NCBI GenBank assembly: GCA_910591455.2
Contig: OU342816.1
Coordinates: forward strand, 662,876-726,875
Length of the DNA stretch: 64,000 bases
Direction: 5' to 3'
Origin: Pholis gunnellus
Taxonomy: Eukaryota; Chordata; Actinopteri; Perciformes; Pholidae
In this document: piece by piece, positions 22,735 through 33,539 of the stretch
Layout: each line of letters opens with the position of its first letter
Position numbering within the stretch: the stretch's first letter is position 1
The notes under the pieces: generated by a model
Databases searched by the model: none
The model's input: the letters and a program-made list of their open reading frames with translations, nothing else
Told to the model about the DNA's origin: nothing
Position numbers and translations under genes: made by a program

Positions 22735-24593
22735 GCTGCAGAGGATCAGACACAGAGTTATCAAAGCTGATGAGATGAAGTTATTAATGATGATGATTCA
22801 TGAGCTGCTTCAAGAAAATACAATAAAACACGCATCCTTCAGTTTTGACTTAAAAGAAAATAAATCGTGAGGAACTCAATCTTGAAAAATAAAACTTTTA
22901 TTTATTTATTTATACGAATGAAAAACCTCGTCCCTCCTTTCTTTATTCAAAGCTTGGTTTCAAAGATTACTCAATAACATTAAATATGAATGACTAAATA
23001 TTCAATTCAATTTATTTTGTGTCGGCCAAAATCACACATTTGCCTCAGAGGGCTTTACAATCTGTACACACGTGACGTCCTCCGGACCCTCCAAATAAAC
23101 ATGCTTTTTTATTTTATATGAAGAATTTTACAGTCTTAACATTCAGTTAATAAGCCGATCTCCGACACAAGAAAACACAAAAACAGAAATCTGTTGAGTG
23201 ATGAAAATGATGAAACTATATTTGAGGTTTTCACTCAGTAGAATAAAAGAATGCACGTATTTTTAGAAAACATCTGTAATGTAACCCCTCTGAGACGCCA
23301 AACGTGTCACTGCTGTGAAGTCTAATGTGATCATCAGAGAACATTCTCGCCGGAGATCGTTTTACATCAACATGTTGCGTGATGCAGATGGAGGTCGATC
23401 TAATGATCTGGTATTATTATTTATACATTTTATTGTAAGGCAGGTTTATTAGTAGAGCACATTTCAACAACAAGGTGATTCAAAGCGCTTCACATAAAAC
23501 CATTAAAAGCATCAAAACATAAGACAAAAGAAAACAATTAAGAACATTCATTGAAACATTAAAAACAGTCATTAAAACACTAAAAAGCAGTGTAAGAAAT
23601 AAAATGCAGAAATGTATTAATATCCTTGAACGTGGTTGAATTGAAGGCAGCAAACGGGATGTTAGCAGCTGACACGTCTTCACCTCGCTCGCTCTTTCAC
23701 TTTGGAATGATTTGAAATTCATTCAGATGATTCATTTCACTTTCATTCTGCTGATCCTAATTACATGTAAATAGACATTCCACTTGTTTTCAAATGTGAA
23801 AGAAAAGAGTCAGTAAGTCATAAAACAGAATAAATTCACTGCAGTTGAAGTTGCCTTCACGTACACACTGTACTTTCTTAACTTCAGAAATCCCAACAGA
23901 AATAATCCTACACATAGACAGAAACCTTAAACATCAACACAGGATGAACTCATTTAACTGAATGTGAGTATTTAGAGTGAAAAGGCCGGTCACATATGCT
24001 GTTCATGAAGTTCAGTACAAACCAGAAACAGGTCACCACTTCATGTTCAAATCTGTGGAAAAAATTATTTTCTGTGGAAACAAAAATGCTTAATTTTTCC
24101 CTCATTGGCGTTTGGATTTGTCACATTTGTTTATCAACAGTTTGAATATTAGATCGAGAGCTGAAAAGCATCCGGAAGAGACAGTAGCAGTAAAACACCA
24201 GACAGTTCAGTGGAACACATCGTCGCTGTGACTCAGGTTTACCTCTAATGACGTGAACCTCATCCAGCCAGACCAGAGACAGACACCTTTATGAGCTGAC
24301 TGAGCCTCTGGTATGCAGAGCGTTGCTCAACAGTTTGTCACCAGGCAACTGTTGCTGTCAACTTGGCATCTACATCATGAGCGTGTTCTCAGTATGTGCG
24401 TCAACTCACTGTGGTTCAGATTTCAGCTGTTTCTTTCTTCATTGATTTTCTGTTTGGGATCTAAATCCAAGTCGGTGAAACACCCGAATCCATTTTAAGA
24501 GTCAAGTCTTTTATCTCCTTCCAGCATTTTATAAACAAAGACCCAAGAAATATATGTTGATCGTCAAAGAGGCTATAAACTATATAGTTCACT
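22735..24593. other. intergenic, one repeat fragment
   Basis: No gene is recognised. Around 23010-23090 there is a short copy of a teleost repeat (CAAAATCACA, then CCTCAGAGGGCTTTACAATC), also seen near 46.65 kb. Confidence 0.5.
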
Positions 24594-25719
24594 ACCTGTT
24601 CTCTACCTGTTCAGGTACTCTGTTCACTACCTGTTCAGGTACTCTGTTCTCTACCTGTTCAGGTACTCTGTTCACTACCTGTTCAGGTACTCTGTTCACT
24701 ACCTGTTCAGGTACTCTGTTCTCTACCTGTTCAGGTACTCTGTTCACTACCTGTTCAGGTACTCTGTTCACTACCTGTTCAGGTACTCTGTTCTCTACCT
24801 GTTCAGGTACTCTGTTCACTACCTGTTCAGGTACTCTGTTCTCTACCTGTTCAGGTACTCTGTTCTCTACCTGTTCAGGTACTCTGTTCACTACCTGTTC
24901 AGGTACTCTGTTCTCTACCTGTTCAGGTACTCTGTTCTCTACCTGTTCAGGTACTCTGTTCACTACCTGTTCAGGTACTCTGTTCACTACCTGTTCAGGT
25001 ACTCTGTTCACTACCTGTTCAGGTACTCTGTTCTCTACCTGTTCAGGTACTCTGTTCACTACCTGTTCAGGTACTCTGTTCACTACCTGTTCAGGTACTC
25101 TGTTCTCTACCTGTTCAGGTACTCTGTTCTCTACCTGTTCAGGTACTCTGTTCACTACCTGTTCAGGTACTCTGTTCACTACCTGTTCAGGTACTCTGTT
25201 CACTACCTGTTCAGGTACTCTGTTCTCTACCTGTTCAGGTACTCTGTTCTCTACCTGTTCAGGTACTCTGTTCACTACCTGTTCAGGTACTCTGTTCACT
25301 ACCTGTTCAGGTACTCTGTTCACTACCTGTTCAGGTACTCTGTTCTCTACCTGTTCAGGTACTCTGTTCTCTACCTGTTCAGGTACTCTGTTCACTACCT
25401 GTTCAGGTACTCTGTTCACTACCTGTTCAGGTACTCTGTTCACTACCTGTTCAGGTACTCTGTTCTCTACCTGTTCAGGTACTCTGTTCACTACCTGTTC
25501 AGGTACTCTGTTCACTACCTGTTCAGGTACTCTGTTCACTACCTGTTCAGGTACTCTGTTCTCTACTTGTTCAGGTACTCTGTTCTCTACCTGTTCAGGT
25601 ACTCTGTTCTCTACCTGTTCAGGTACTCTGTTCTCTACTTGTTCAGGTACTCTGTTCTCTACCTGTTCAGGTACTCTGTTCTCTACCTGTTCAGGTACTC
25701 TGTTCTCTACCTGTTCAGT
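24594..25719. repeat. 24-bp minisatellite, about 46 units
   Basis: The unit is CTCTACCTGTTCAGGTACTC plus TGTT, repeated in perfect register. The main variable site is the second base (TTCTCT versus TTCACT). The order of the two variants repeats as a five-unit, 120-bp block in the middle. The right end is a run of one variant. Each unit holds TACCTG-TT-CAGGTA, an inverted pair. Because 24 divides by three, long open frames arise on both strands. I see no reason to call them genes. Confidence 0.97.
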
Positions 25720-25887
25720 GTAAAGGTTGAGTCAACAAACCTTTACAGAGCCTTATTCATATATATTTATTCAGGACTTTAGAGATTAGATACTTTCAAT
25801 ACATATCAGAATACAAGTATCTCAGTATTTCATTCCAGTTTCTTTACATTAAAGTGACTTTTGTCATTTCATCTCACTCGGTCAGAA
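25720..25887. other. short spacer, 3' side of receptor
   Basis: Probably 3' flank of the minus-strand receptor. It is only distantly similar to the equivalent flank at 29.8-29.92 kb. Confidence 0.4.
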
Positions 25888-26817
25888 TCATTTTTTTCCA
25901 GTAAATATGACGATCATTTGTTCTCTGACGGCTTTAATCTGCAGTCCGTAGATAACGGCGTTCATGGAAGGAGGAACTACGTGGAACAAGATGGAGGCCA
26001 GCTTCCTGTGGTGCGACAAGTGAGGGAACCGATGGAGGACGACGATGATGGAGCCCGACAAAAGCAAGATGACGTACACGGCCAGGTGTGTGGCGCAGGT
26101 CTGCAGCGCTTTGCCGTTCAGAGACTTGTTCCTGCTGCTCAGACACACGACGGCGATCTTCAGGTAGGTGAGCGTCACGCTGCCGAGGGAGGAGCCCAGG
26201 ATGACCACTGTGTAGCCGAGGCCGTAGATGTGGTTGGCGAGGACGCTCTCACAGGAGAGCTTGAACAAGGAGGCGTTGTCACAGAACGGGTGGAGTACAG
26301 TCCTTCTACAGCGAGACAGGCGGATGCTGAGCCCCAAGAGGATCACCACCATCATCAACGCCACCGTCCACGCCGCCACCGACAGCTTCACCACCGTCCT
26401 GCTGGTCATGATGGTGGCGTAGCGCAGCGGGCTGCAGATGGCCACGTAGCGGTCGAAGGTCATGATCATGAGCACCGTGTGGGAGACGCCGGCATGAAAG
26501 TGAGCACAGAAGGCCTGGATGACACACTCATAGTAGTGAATGTAGCGCTGAGTCATTGGAGTGAAAACATCCCACAGGACACGAGGGATGATGGTCGTCG
26601 CCCCGAACGCATCGTTAACACTCATGTTGCAGAAGAGCAGGTACATGGGCTGGTGGAGGCTCCTCTCCATGGTGATCAGGACCACCAGGCCGATGTTGGA
26701 CACCATGATGAAGATGTAGATGAGGAGGAGGAGGACGAAGGCGGAAACGGAGAACTCTGGGCTGACCTTTAACCCCTCCAGGTTTAGAATATCTGTATTT
26801 AAAGAATGGTTCTCCAT
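25888..26817 (-). CDS. olfactory receptor, intact, 309 aa, duplication copy A
   Basis: N-terminus MENHSLNTDILNLEGLKVSP with a sequon, LHQPMYLLFCNMSVNDAFGA, FDRYVAICSPLRY, the ECL2 cysteines, ALQTCATHLAVY and helix 7 MNAVIYGLQ. The usual NPxxY is NAVIY, with alanine for proline at residue 287. The gene and about 2.1 kb upstream are almost identical to the copy at 29.9 kb, offset by 4052 bp. Residues around 81-105 differ (LWDVFTPMTQ, YYECVIQAFCAHF). The CTGCAG seen before the ATG of the 21.8-kb gene reads CTGCACG here, so the acceptor may have moved to CTAG near 26841. Confidence 0.94.
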   Translation of the reverse strand: MENHSLNTDILNLEGLKVSPEFSVSAFVLLLLIYIFIMVSNIGLVVLITMERSLHQPMYLLFCNMSVNDAFGATTIIPRVLWDVFTPMTQRYIHYYECVIQAFCAHFHAGVSHTVLMIMTFDRYVAICSPLRYATIMTSRTVVKLSVAAWTVALMMVVILLGLSIRLSRCRRTVLHPFCDNASLFKLSCESVLANHIYGLGYTVVILGSSLGSVTLTYLKIAVVCLSSRNKSLNGKALQTCATHLAVYVILLLSGSIIVVLHRFPHLSHHRKLASILFHVVPPSMNAVIYGLQIKAVREQMIVIFTGKK

Positions 26818-28570
26818 CGTGCAGGCGGTTAATGTAAACCTAGTGAGGATGGGAGACAGACAAAACAGAACTTTACTGTATTATCAGATAAGAGTGTCGA
26901 TAATAGTGTTATAACATATAATAACAACAGATATTGTGATCTACATAATCAGAACAAATGGCTTTAACAGCAGCCAAGAAATACAAATAGGGGACAATAT
27001 TCATTCATATGCACTAATTTAGCATATTAAAATGTGTTTGTTGTAGTCTGGAGAAATGAATACTTGGCAACAACATGCATGTTTGCCTTTTACATCCCAC
27101 ACTTGGTTAAATGTTGTCATTGAATAATTCAAACAGGAAAAACATATATGTGTCGTATACCAGAAGAAAACAACCTTTTTAAAGTAACTTCTAATAATTA
27201 CAAGTAATAAATGCATTACATGAAACAGATTCAGGGGCGTTTGTACACACAACCAACAACACAACTAAACAAATTCTTCTAATTACAGCTAAAAGTCAAA
27301 TATTGCCTCATTTGACATAAAACCTTCATTGTGCCACACGTCGTTTGAGCAGCTCATTAAAAATAATATGTTCATACATTTATAACACAAAGTCACTTTT
27401 TAACTTCTTTGAATTTCTATCCAATCAAAACAAAACGGTTATTTGCCAATAAGCTGTCTGATAGCACAACCCACAACCACACAGCAGCAGTATTTTACTT
27501 TGAAATTATAATTATTTTGATGTTAAATTACTGCCTGTCGTCCATGTACAGCAAAGCAAAGTGTATTTCAATAAAGTTCTGATCAGTTCAATGAACACAA
27601 AGATGAAATCCTAAAAAAACACATGATACAAATGTTTAGTCTGAGGATTTCAATCATTTCCAGAAATTTCAGATTAATCTTTCATGTTCCACAATTTTCA
27701 TCAATATTGATATTTGGCTGTTCTTTATTTTTTCAGCCACACAGAACATGTTTATAAAGCTTTAATAGAACAAATGGACATTTAATAAAAAGCAGCTCAA
27801 ATGAATTTAACATACTTCATTCGAATAAGTCTTTAAAACATTTGATTGTTATTGGTTTGCTCTTTTCATTCAATTTCATCTTTTTTTTAATTTGCCAGAT
27901 TACAGTTCACATGTCAGTGTTGTTAAACATTGTAAGACTGTGTGAGTGTGAGTCAGGTTTACCTCCTCCAGCCAGACCAGAGGTGGACGAAGACACTTTT
28001 TATAAGATGCCCGAGCGCTTTAAACCACATCTCCAGCGGCCCTGAGGGCTTTGATCTCCTCACATCAAAACAATTTAATGATGTTTTTAAGTTTCATTCA
28101 ACTTTATTTACAGAAGTTAACTTTCTTCAACTCCAGTATTCTGTACTATTCTGTACTTAAACACGGCCAATAGTACCTTTGATATTAGTAATCCTGTTTT
28201 TGATCACATAGCGTGATGCTTAAATGGAACTTACATAGTTTTCACATCACTGTCTAAGTGATGATCAATGTTTCTGATTGCCTGGTTTGTTCCAACATAT
28301 TACAGTTTACGGTGCACACTGGGCCTACGTTAAAGTTAGTGAAGCTGAATTAGAGCTGGGCTATTTGCTGTTGTTTTTATTTTACTTCGTCAGCGTCTCC
28401 AGCTACGTCAGCCTGCATCCTCATTCTACATCCGTCCACTAGATGTCCTCAGACTCTCCCAACTGTCCCAGTCAGTGCCCCTCTGCTTACCTGCTTCCAC
28501 TTTCTCTCATCAGCCTGCAGTACTCAACCAGCCTTTTTTCCACTTATTCCCTGCCAGATGTCTATGTTGC
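26818..28570. repeat. spacer of the tandem duplication, copy A
   Basis: Almost identical to 30870-32623. No gene is recognised in it. Short frames occur in both copies at the same places simply because the DNA is duplicated. Confidence 0.8.
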
Positions 28571-28795
28571 TTCATGCTGATACTTTCCAGCCACCTAGAC
28601 CTGGACCTAGAGCTGGACCTAGACCTGGACCTAAACCTGACCCTGCACCTGGACCTGGGCCTGGATCTGCAGCTACACCTGAACCTGGACATGGACATAA
28701 ACTTGCACCTAGCCTGAGGCTGAACTTTGGCCTGGATCATAACCAGGACCTGGACATGAACCTGCACCTGCATCTGCACCAACTGTACATGTAAG
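28571..28795. repeat. CCTGGA-type hexamer repeat, copy A
   Basis: Irregular runs of ACCTGGACCT, with variants, give a Pro-Gly-rich frame in one register and a Leu-Asp-rich frame in another. This is a simple repeat, and copy B has one extra block of 24 bp. Confidence 0.8.
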
Positions 28796-28959
28796 CTAAT
28801 CTATCTTGACTATAAATCACTGAACTCTTGCCCTGCTGCCCCACTTGACAACTTAATAGGACGTGATTATTTTCAACAAGTGTCAACACAGTCTCATGGC
28901 AGTTTGTTAAATAGTCACAACATCTATTCATTCATATACATGGACACGGATTTTAAATT
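28796..28959. other. short non-coding spacer, copy A
   Basis: Duplicated at about 32872-33036 with a few differences. Confidence 0.6.
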
Positions 28960-29660
28960 TGGCGACAGCTAAAAAACAAATGAAAACGATCAAAAACCAA
29001 GACGAGGACGGTCAGAAACCAAGATGGCGACGTTCAAAGACCAAGATGGCAAAGTTCAAAAACCAAGATGGCGACATTCAAAAACCAAGATGGCGACGGT
29101 CAAAAACCAAGATGGCGACAGTCAAAAAACAAAATAGCAAAGTTCAAAAACCAAGATGGCGACGGTCAAAAACCAAGATGGCGACGTTCAAAAACCAAGA
29201 TGGCGACATTCAAAAACCAAGATGGCGACATTCAAAAACCAAGATTGCGACGGTCAGAAACCAAGATGGCGACATTCAAAAACCAAGATGGCGACATTCA
29301 AAAACCAAGATTGCGACGGTCAGAAACCAAGATGGCAAAGTTCAAAAACCAAGATGGCGACGGTCAAAAACCAAGATGGCGACGTTCAAAAACCAAGATG
29401 GCGACATTCAAAAACCAAGATGGCGACATTCAAAAACCAAGATGGCGACAGTCAAAAACCAAAATGGCAAAGTTCAAAAACCAAGATGGCGACATTCAAA
29501 AACCAAGATTGCGACGGTCAGAAACCAAGATGGCGACATTCAAAAACCAAGATTGCGACGGTCAGAAACCAAGATGGCGACGGTCAAAAACCAAGATGGC
29601 GACGGTCAAAAACCAAGATGGCGACGGTCAAAAACCAAGATGGTGACGGTCAACAACTTC
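28960..29660. repeat. 22-bp minisatellite, about 31 units, copy A
   Basis: The unit is AAAAACCAAGATGGCGACGG plus TC with variants (GACATT, GACGTT, ATTGCGAC, GGCAAAGTT). The 22-bp period is not a multiple of three, so the same 22-residue peptide repeat appears in all three plus frames. Each full unit contains CAAGATGGCGAC, close to the YY1 core. A related but rearranged array lies at 33037-33537. Confidence 0.96.
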
Positions 29661-29921
29661 TCCACTGCTTTGTCCTAGCCCCTCCCCTCATTTTAAATAG
29701 TGGAAAGCGCTGTATGAATCTTATTATTATTGAAATCAATTGAGAAACAAGTATAACTCTAAATAATTATGTTAATGTACTTTTTATTTATCATCATTAC
29801 TTCAGAATATTGTTACTGAATGGATGTTTAGAGAAGTGAAATACATTTGAAAATAAAGAAGAAGGTGATTACTCAATGACAGAGGCAACCATTTTATTAT
29901 CAGTTATTTACATTAAATTCA
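29661..29921. other. spacer between duplication copies
   Basis: Includes GTGGAAAGCGCTGTATGAAT and an ATT run, which looks like the tail of a dispersed repeat. It does not match the sequence after the copy B minisatellite. Confidence 0.4.
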
Positions 29922-30869
29922 CTATTGAGTCATTTCACCTCTTGTGTTCCTGGTAAACATGATGACAATCTTTTGTCTGACGGCTTTGATTTGCAGTCCG
30001 TGGATAACGGCGTTCATAGCGGGAGGAACCACGTGGAACAAGATGGAGGCCAGCTTCCTGTGGTCCGATAAGTGAGGGAACCGATGGAGGACGACGATGA
30101 CGGAGCCCGACACAAACATGATGACGTACACGGCCAGGTGTGTGGCGCAGGTCTGCAGCGCTTTGCCGTTCAGAGACTTGTTGCTGCTGCTCAGACACAC
30201 GACGGCGATCTTCAGGTAGGTGAGCGTCACGCTGCCGAGGGAGGAGCCCAGCAGCACCACCGTGTAGCCGAGGCCGTAGATGTGGTTGGCGAGGACGCTC
30301 TCACAGGAGAGCTTGAACAAGGAGGCGTTGTCACAGAACGGGTGGAGTACAGTCCTTCTACAGCGAGACAGGCGGATGCTGAGCCCCAAGAGGATCACCA
30401 CCATCATCAACGCCACCGTCCACGCCGCCACCGACAGCTTCACCACCGTCCTGCTGGTCATGATGGTGGCGTAGCGCAGCGGGCTGCAGATGGCCACGTA
30501 GCGGTCGAAGGTCATGATCATGAGCACCGTGTGGGAGACGCCCATGTTAATGTGAGTGCAAAAAGCCTGAGCGACGCAGTCGATGTAGTGGATGTACCGC
30601 TCTGTGATCGGAGTAAAAACGTTACTCAACAAGCGAGGGATGATGGTCGTCGCCCCGAACGCATCGTTAACACTCATGTTGCAGAAGAGCAGGTACATGG
30701 GCTGGTGGAGGCTCCTCTCCATGGTGATCAGGACCACCAGGCCGATGTTGGACACCATGATGAAGATGTAGATGAGGAGGAGGAGGACGAAGGCGGAAAC
30801 GGAGAACTCTGGGCTGACCTTTAACCCCTCCAGGTTTAGAATATCTGTATTTAAAGAATGGTTCTCCAT
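29922..30869 (-). CDS. olfactory receptor, intact frame, 315 aa, duplication copy B
   Basis: Nearly identical to the receptor at 25.9 kb over residues 1-80, through most of helices 4 to 6 and in the upstream region. Residues about 81-104 instead match the 21.8-kb receptor (LLSNVFTPITERYIHYIDCV), and CTHINMG that follows matches neither. The gene is thus a mosaic. FDRYVAICSPLRY and the ECL2 cysteines are kept. Helix 7 reads AMNAVIHGLQ: alanine 287 replaces the NPxxY proline and histidine 290 replaces the tyrosine. No stop or frameshift is present, so it may still be functional, but the altered switch motif deserves caution. Confidence 0.9.
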   Translation of the reverse strand: MENHSLNTDILNLEGLKVSPEFSVSAFVLLLLIYIFIMVSNIGLVVLITMERSLHQPMYLLFCNMSVNDAFGATTIIPRLLSNVFTPITERYIHYIDCVAQAFCTHINMGVSHTVLMIMTFDRYVAICSPLRYATIMTSRTVVKLSVAAWTVALMMVVILLGLSIRLSRCRRTVLHPFCDNASLFKLSCESVLANHIYGLGYTVVLLGSSLGSVTLTYLKIAVVCLSSSNKSLNGKALQTCATHLAVYVIMFVSGSVIVVLHRFPHLSDHRKLASILFHVVPPAMNAVIHGLQIKAVRQKIVIMFTRNTRGEMTQ

Positions 30870-32623
30870 CGTGCAGGCGGTTAATGTAAACCTAGTGAGG
30901 ATGGGAGACAGACAAAACAGAACTTTACTGTATTATCAGATAAGAGTGTCGATAATAGTGTTATAACATATAATAACAACAGATATTGTGATCTACACAA
31001 TCAGAACAAATGGCTTTAACAGCAGCCAAGAAATACAAATAGGGGACAATATTCATTCATATGCACTAATTTAGCATATTAAAATGTGTTTGTTGTAGTC
31101 TGGAGAAATGAATACTTGGCAACAACATGCATGTTTGCCTTTTACATCCCACACTTGGTTAAATGTTGTCATTGAATAATTCAAACAGGAAAAACATATA
31201 TGTGTCGTATACCAGAAGAAAACAACCTTTTTAAAGTAACTTCTAATAATTACAAGTAATAAATGCATTACATGAAACAGATTCAGGGGCGTTTGTACAC
31301 ACAACCAACAACACAACTAAACAAATTCTTCTAATTACAGCTAAAAGTCAAATATTGCCTCATTTGACATAAAACCTTCATTGTGCCACACGTCGTTTGA
31401 GCAGCTCATTAAAAATAATATGTTCATACATTTATAACACAAAGTCACTTTTTAACTTCTTTGAATTTCTATCCAATCAAAACAAAACGGTTATTTGCCA
31501 ATAAGCTGTCTGATAGCACAACCCACAACCACACAGCAGCAGTATTTTACTTTGAAATTATAATTATTTTGATGTTAAATTACTGCCTGTCGTCCATGTA
31601 CAGCAAAGCAAAGTGTATTTCAATAAAGTTCTGATCAGTTCAATGAACACAAAGATGAAATCCTAAAAAAACACATGATACAAATGTTTAGTCTGAGGAT
31701 TTCAATCATTTCCAGAAATTTCAGATTAATCTTTCATGTTCCACAATTTTCATCAATATTGATATTTGGCTGTTCTTTATTTTTTCAGCCACACAGAACA
31801 TGTTTATAAAGCTTTAATAGAACAAATGGACATTTAATAAAAAGCAGCTCAAATGAATTTAACATACTTCATTCGAATAAGTCTTTAAAACATTTGATTG
31901 TTATTGGTTTGCTCTTTTCATTCTATTTCATCTTTTTTTTTAATTTGCCAGATTACAGTTCACATGTCAGTGTTGTTAAACATTGTAAGACTGTGTGAGT
32001 GTGAGTCAGGTTTACCTCCTCCAGCCAGACCAGAGGTGGACGAAGACACTTTTTATAAGATGCCCGAGCGCTTTAAACCACATCTCCAGCGGCCCTGAGG
32101 GCTTTGATCTCCTCACATCAAAACAATTTAATGATGTTTTTAAGTTTCATTCAACTTTATTTACAGAAGTTAACTTTCTTCAACTCCAGTATTCTGTACT
32201 ATTCTGTACTTAAACACGGCCAATAGTACCTTTGATATTAGTAATCCTGATTTTGATCACATAGCGTGATGCTTAAATGGAACTTACATAGTTTTCACAT
32301 CACTGTCTAAGTGATGATCAATGTTTCTGATTGCCTGGTTTGTTCCAACATATTACAGTTTACGGTGCACACTGGGCCTACGTTAAAGTTAGTGAAGCTG
32401 AATTAGAGCTGGGCTATTTGCTGTTGTTTTTATTTTACTTCGTCAGCGTCTCCAGCTACGTCAGCCTGCATCCTCATTCTACATCCGTCCACTAGATGTC
32501 CTCAGACTCTCCCAACTGTCCCAGTCAGTGCCCCTCTGCTTACCTGCTTCCACTTTCTCTCATCAGCCTGCAGTACTCAACCAGCCTTTTTTCCACTTAT
32601 TCCCTGCCAGATGTCTATGTTGC
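30870..32623. repeat. spacer of the tandem duplication, copy B
   Basis: Matches 26818-28570 with an offset of 4052-4053 bp and few differences (for example CTACACAATC for CTACATAATC). No gene seen. Confidence 0.85.
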
Positions 32624-32871
32624 TTCATGCTGATACTTTCCAGCCACCTAGACCTGGACCTAGAGCTGGACCTAGACCTGGACCTAAACCTGACCCTGCA
32701 CCTGGACCGGGACTTGCACCTGCACCTGATCCTGGGCCTGGATCTGCAGCTACACCTGAACCTGGACATGGACATAAACTTGCACTTAGCCTGAGGCTGA
32801 ACTTTGGCCTGGACCATAACCAGGACCTGGACATGAACCTGCACCTGCATCTGCACCAACTGTACATGTAA
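32624..32871. repeat. CCTGGA-type hexamer repeat, copy B
   Basis: Same as the copy at 28571 but longer by 24 bp (a GACTTGCACCTGCACCTG block), so the repeat has changed length since duplication. Confidence 0.8.
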
Positions 32872-33036
32872 GCTAATCTATCTTGACTATAAATCACTGA
32901 ACTCTTGCCCTGCTGCCCCACTTGACAACTTAATACGACGTGATTAATTTCAACAAGTGTCAACACAGTCTCATGGCAGTTTGTTAAATAGTCACAACAT
33001 CTGTTCATTCATATACATGGACACGGATTTTAAATT

Positions 33037-33537
33037 TGGCGACAGCTAAAAAACAAATGAAATCAATCAAAAACCAAGATGGCGACGTTCAAAAACCAAG
33101 ATGGCGACGGTCAAAAACCAAAATGGCGACGTTCAAAAACCAAGATGGCGACATTCAAAGACCAAGATGACGACGGTCAAAAAACAAGATGGCGACGTTT
33201 AAATACCAAGATGGCGACGGTCAGAAACCAAGATGGCGACATTCAAAAATCAAGATGGCGACGGTCAAAAACCAAGACGAGGAAGGTCAAATACCAAGAT
33301 GGCGACATTCAGAAACCAAGATGGCGACATTCAAAAATCAAGATGGCGATGGTCAAAAACCAAGACAAGAAGTTCAGAAACCAAGAAGGCGACAGTCAGA
33401 AACCAAATTGGCAACGTTCAAAAACCAAGATGATGACGGTCAGAAACCAAGATGGCGACGTTCAAATACCAAGATGGCGACGGTCAAAAAAACAAGATGG
33501 CGACGTTCAAATACCAAGATGGCGACGGTCAAATGAA
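33037..33537. repeat. 22-bp minisatellite, about 21 units, copy B
   Basis: Same AAGATGGCGAC-bearing unit as copy A, but shorter, with more variants (AAATACC, GACGAGGAAGG, AAGATGACGAC). It ends at a hAT-like fragment. The right edge of the 4-kb duplication falls within or near this array. Confidence 0.93.
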
Positions 33538-33539
33538 GA

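Noticed and set aside
24594..25719. Possible CRISPR array
   Set aside because: No unique spacers; units are contiguous and variants are single-base changes in a vertebrate genome.
24554..25723. 389-codon plus frame and 315-codon minus frame of an 8-residue repeat
   Set aside because: Both are products of a 24-bp repeat without stops. No splice context, start context or unique sequence supports a gene.
28475..28794. Pro-Gly-rich collagen-like frame
   Set aside because: Simple CCTGGA repeat, too short and irregular for Gly-X-Y, and open in several frames.
28959..29743. Three overlapping plus frames encoding a KNQDGDGQKPRW-type repeat protein
   Set aside because: The 22-bp period gives the same peptide in every frame, so openness carries no coding signal.
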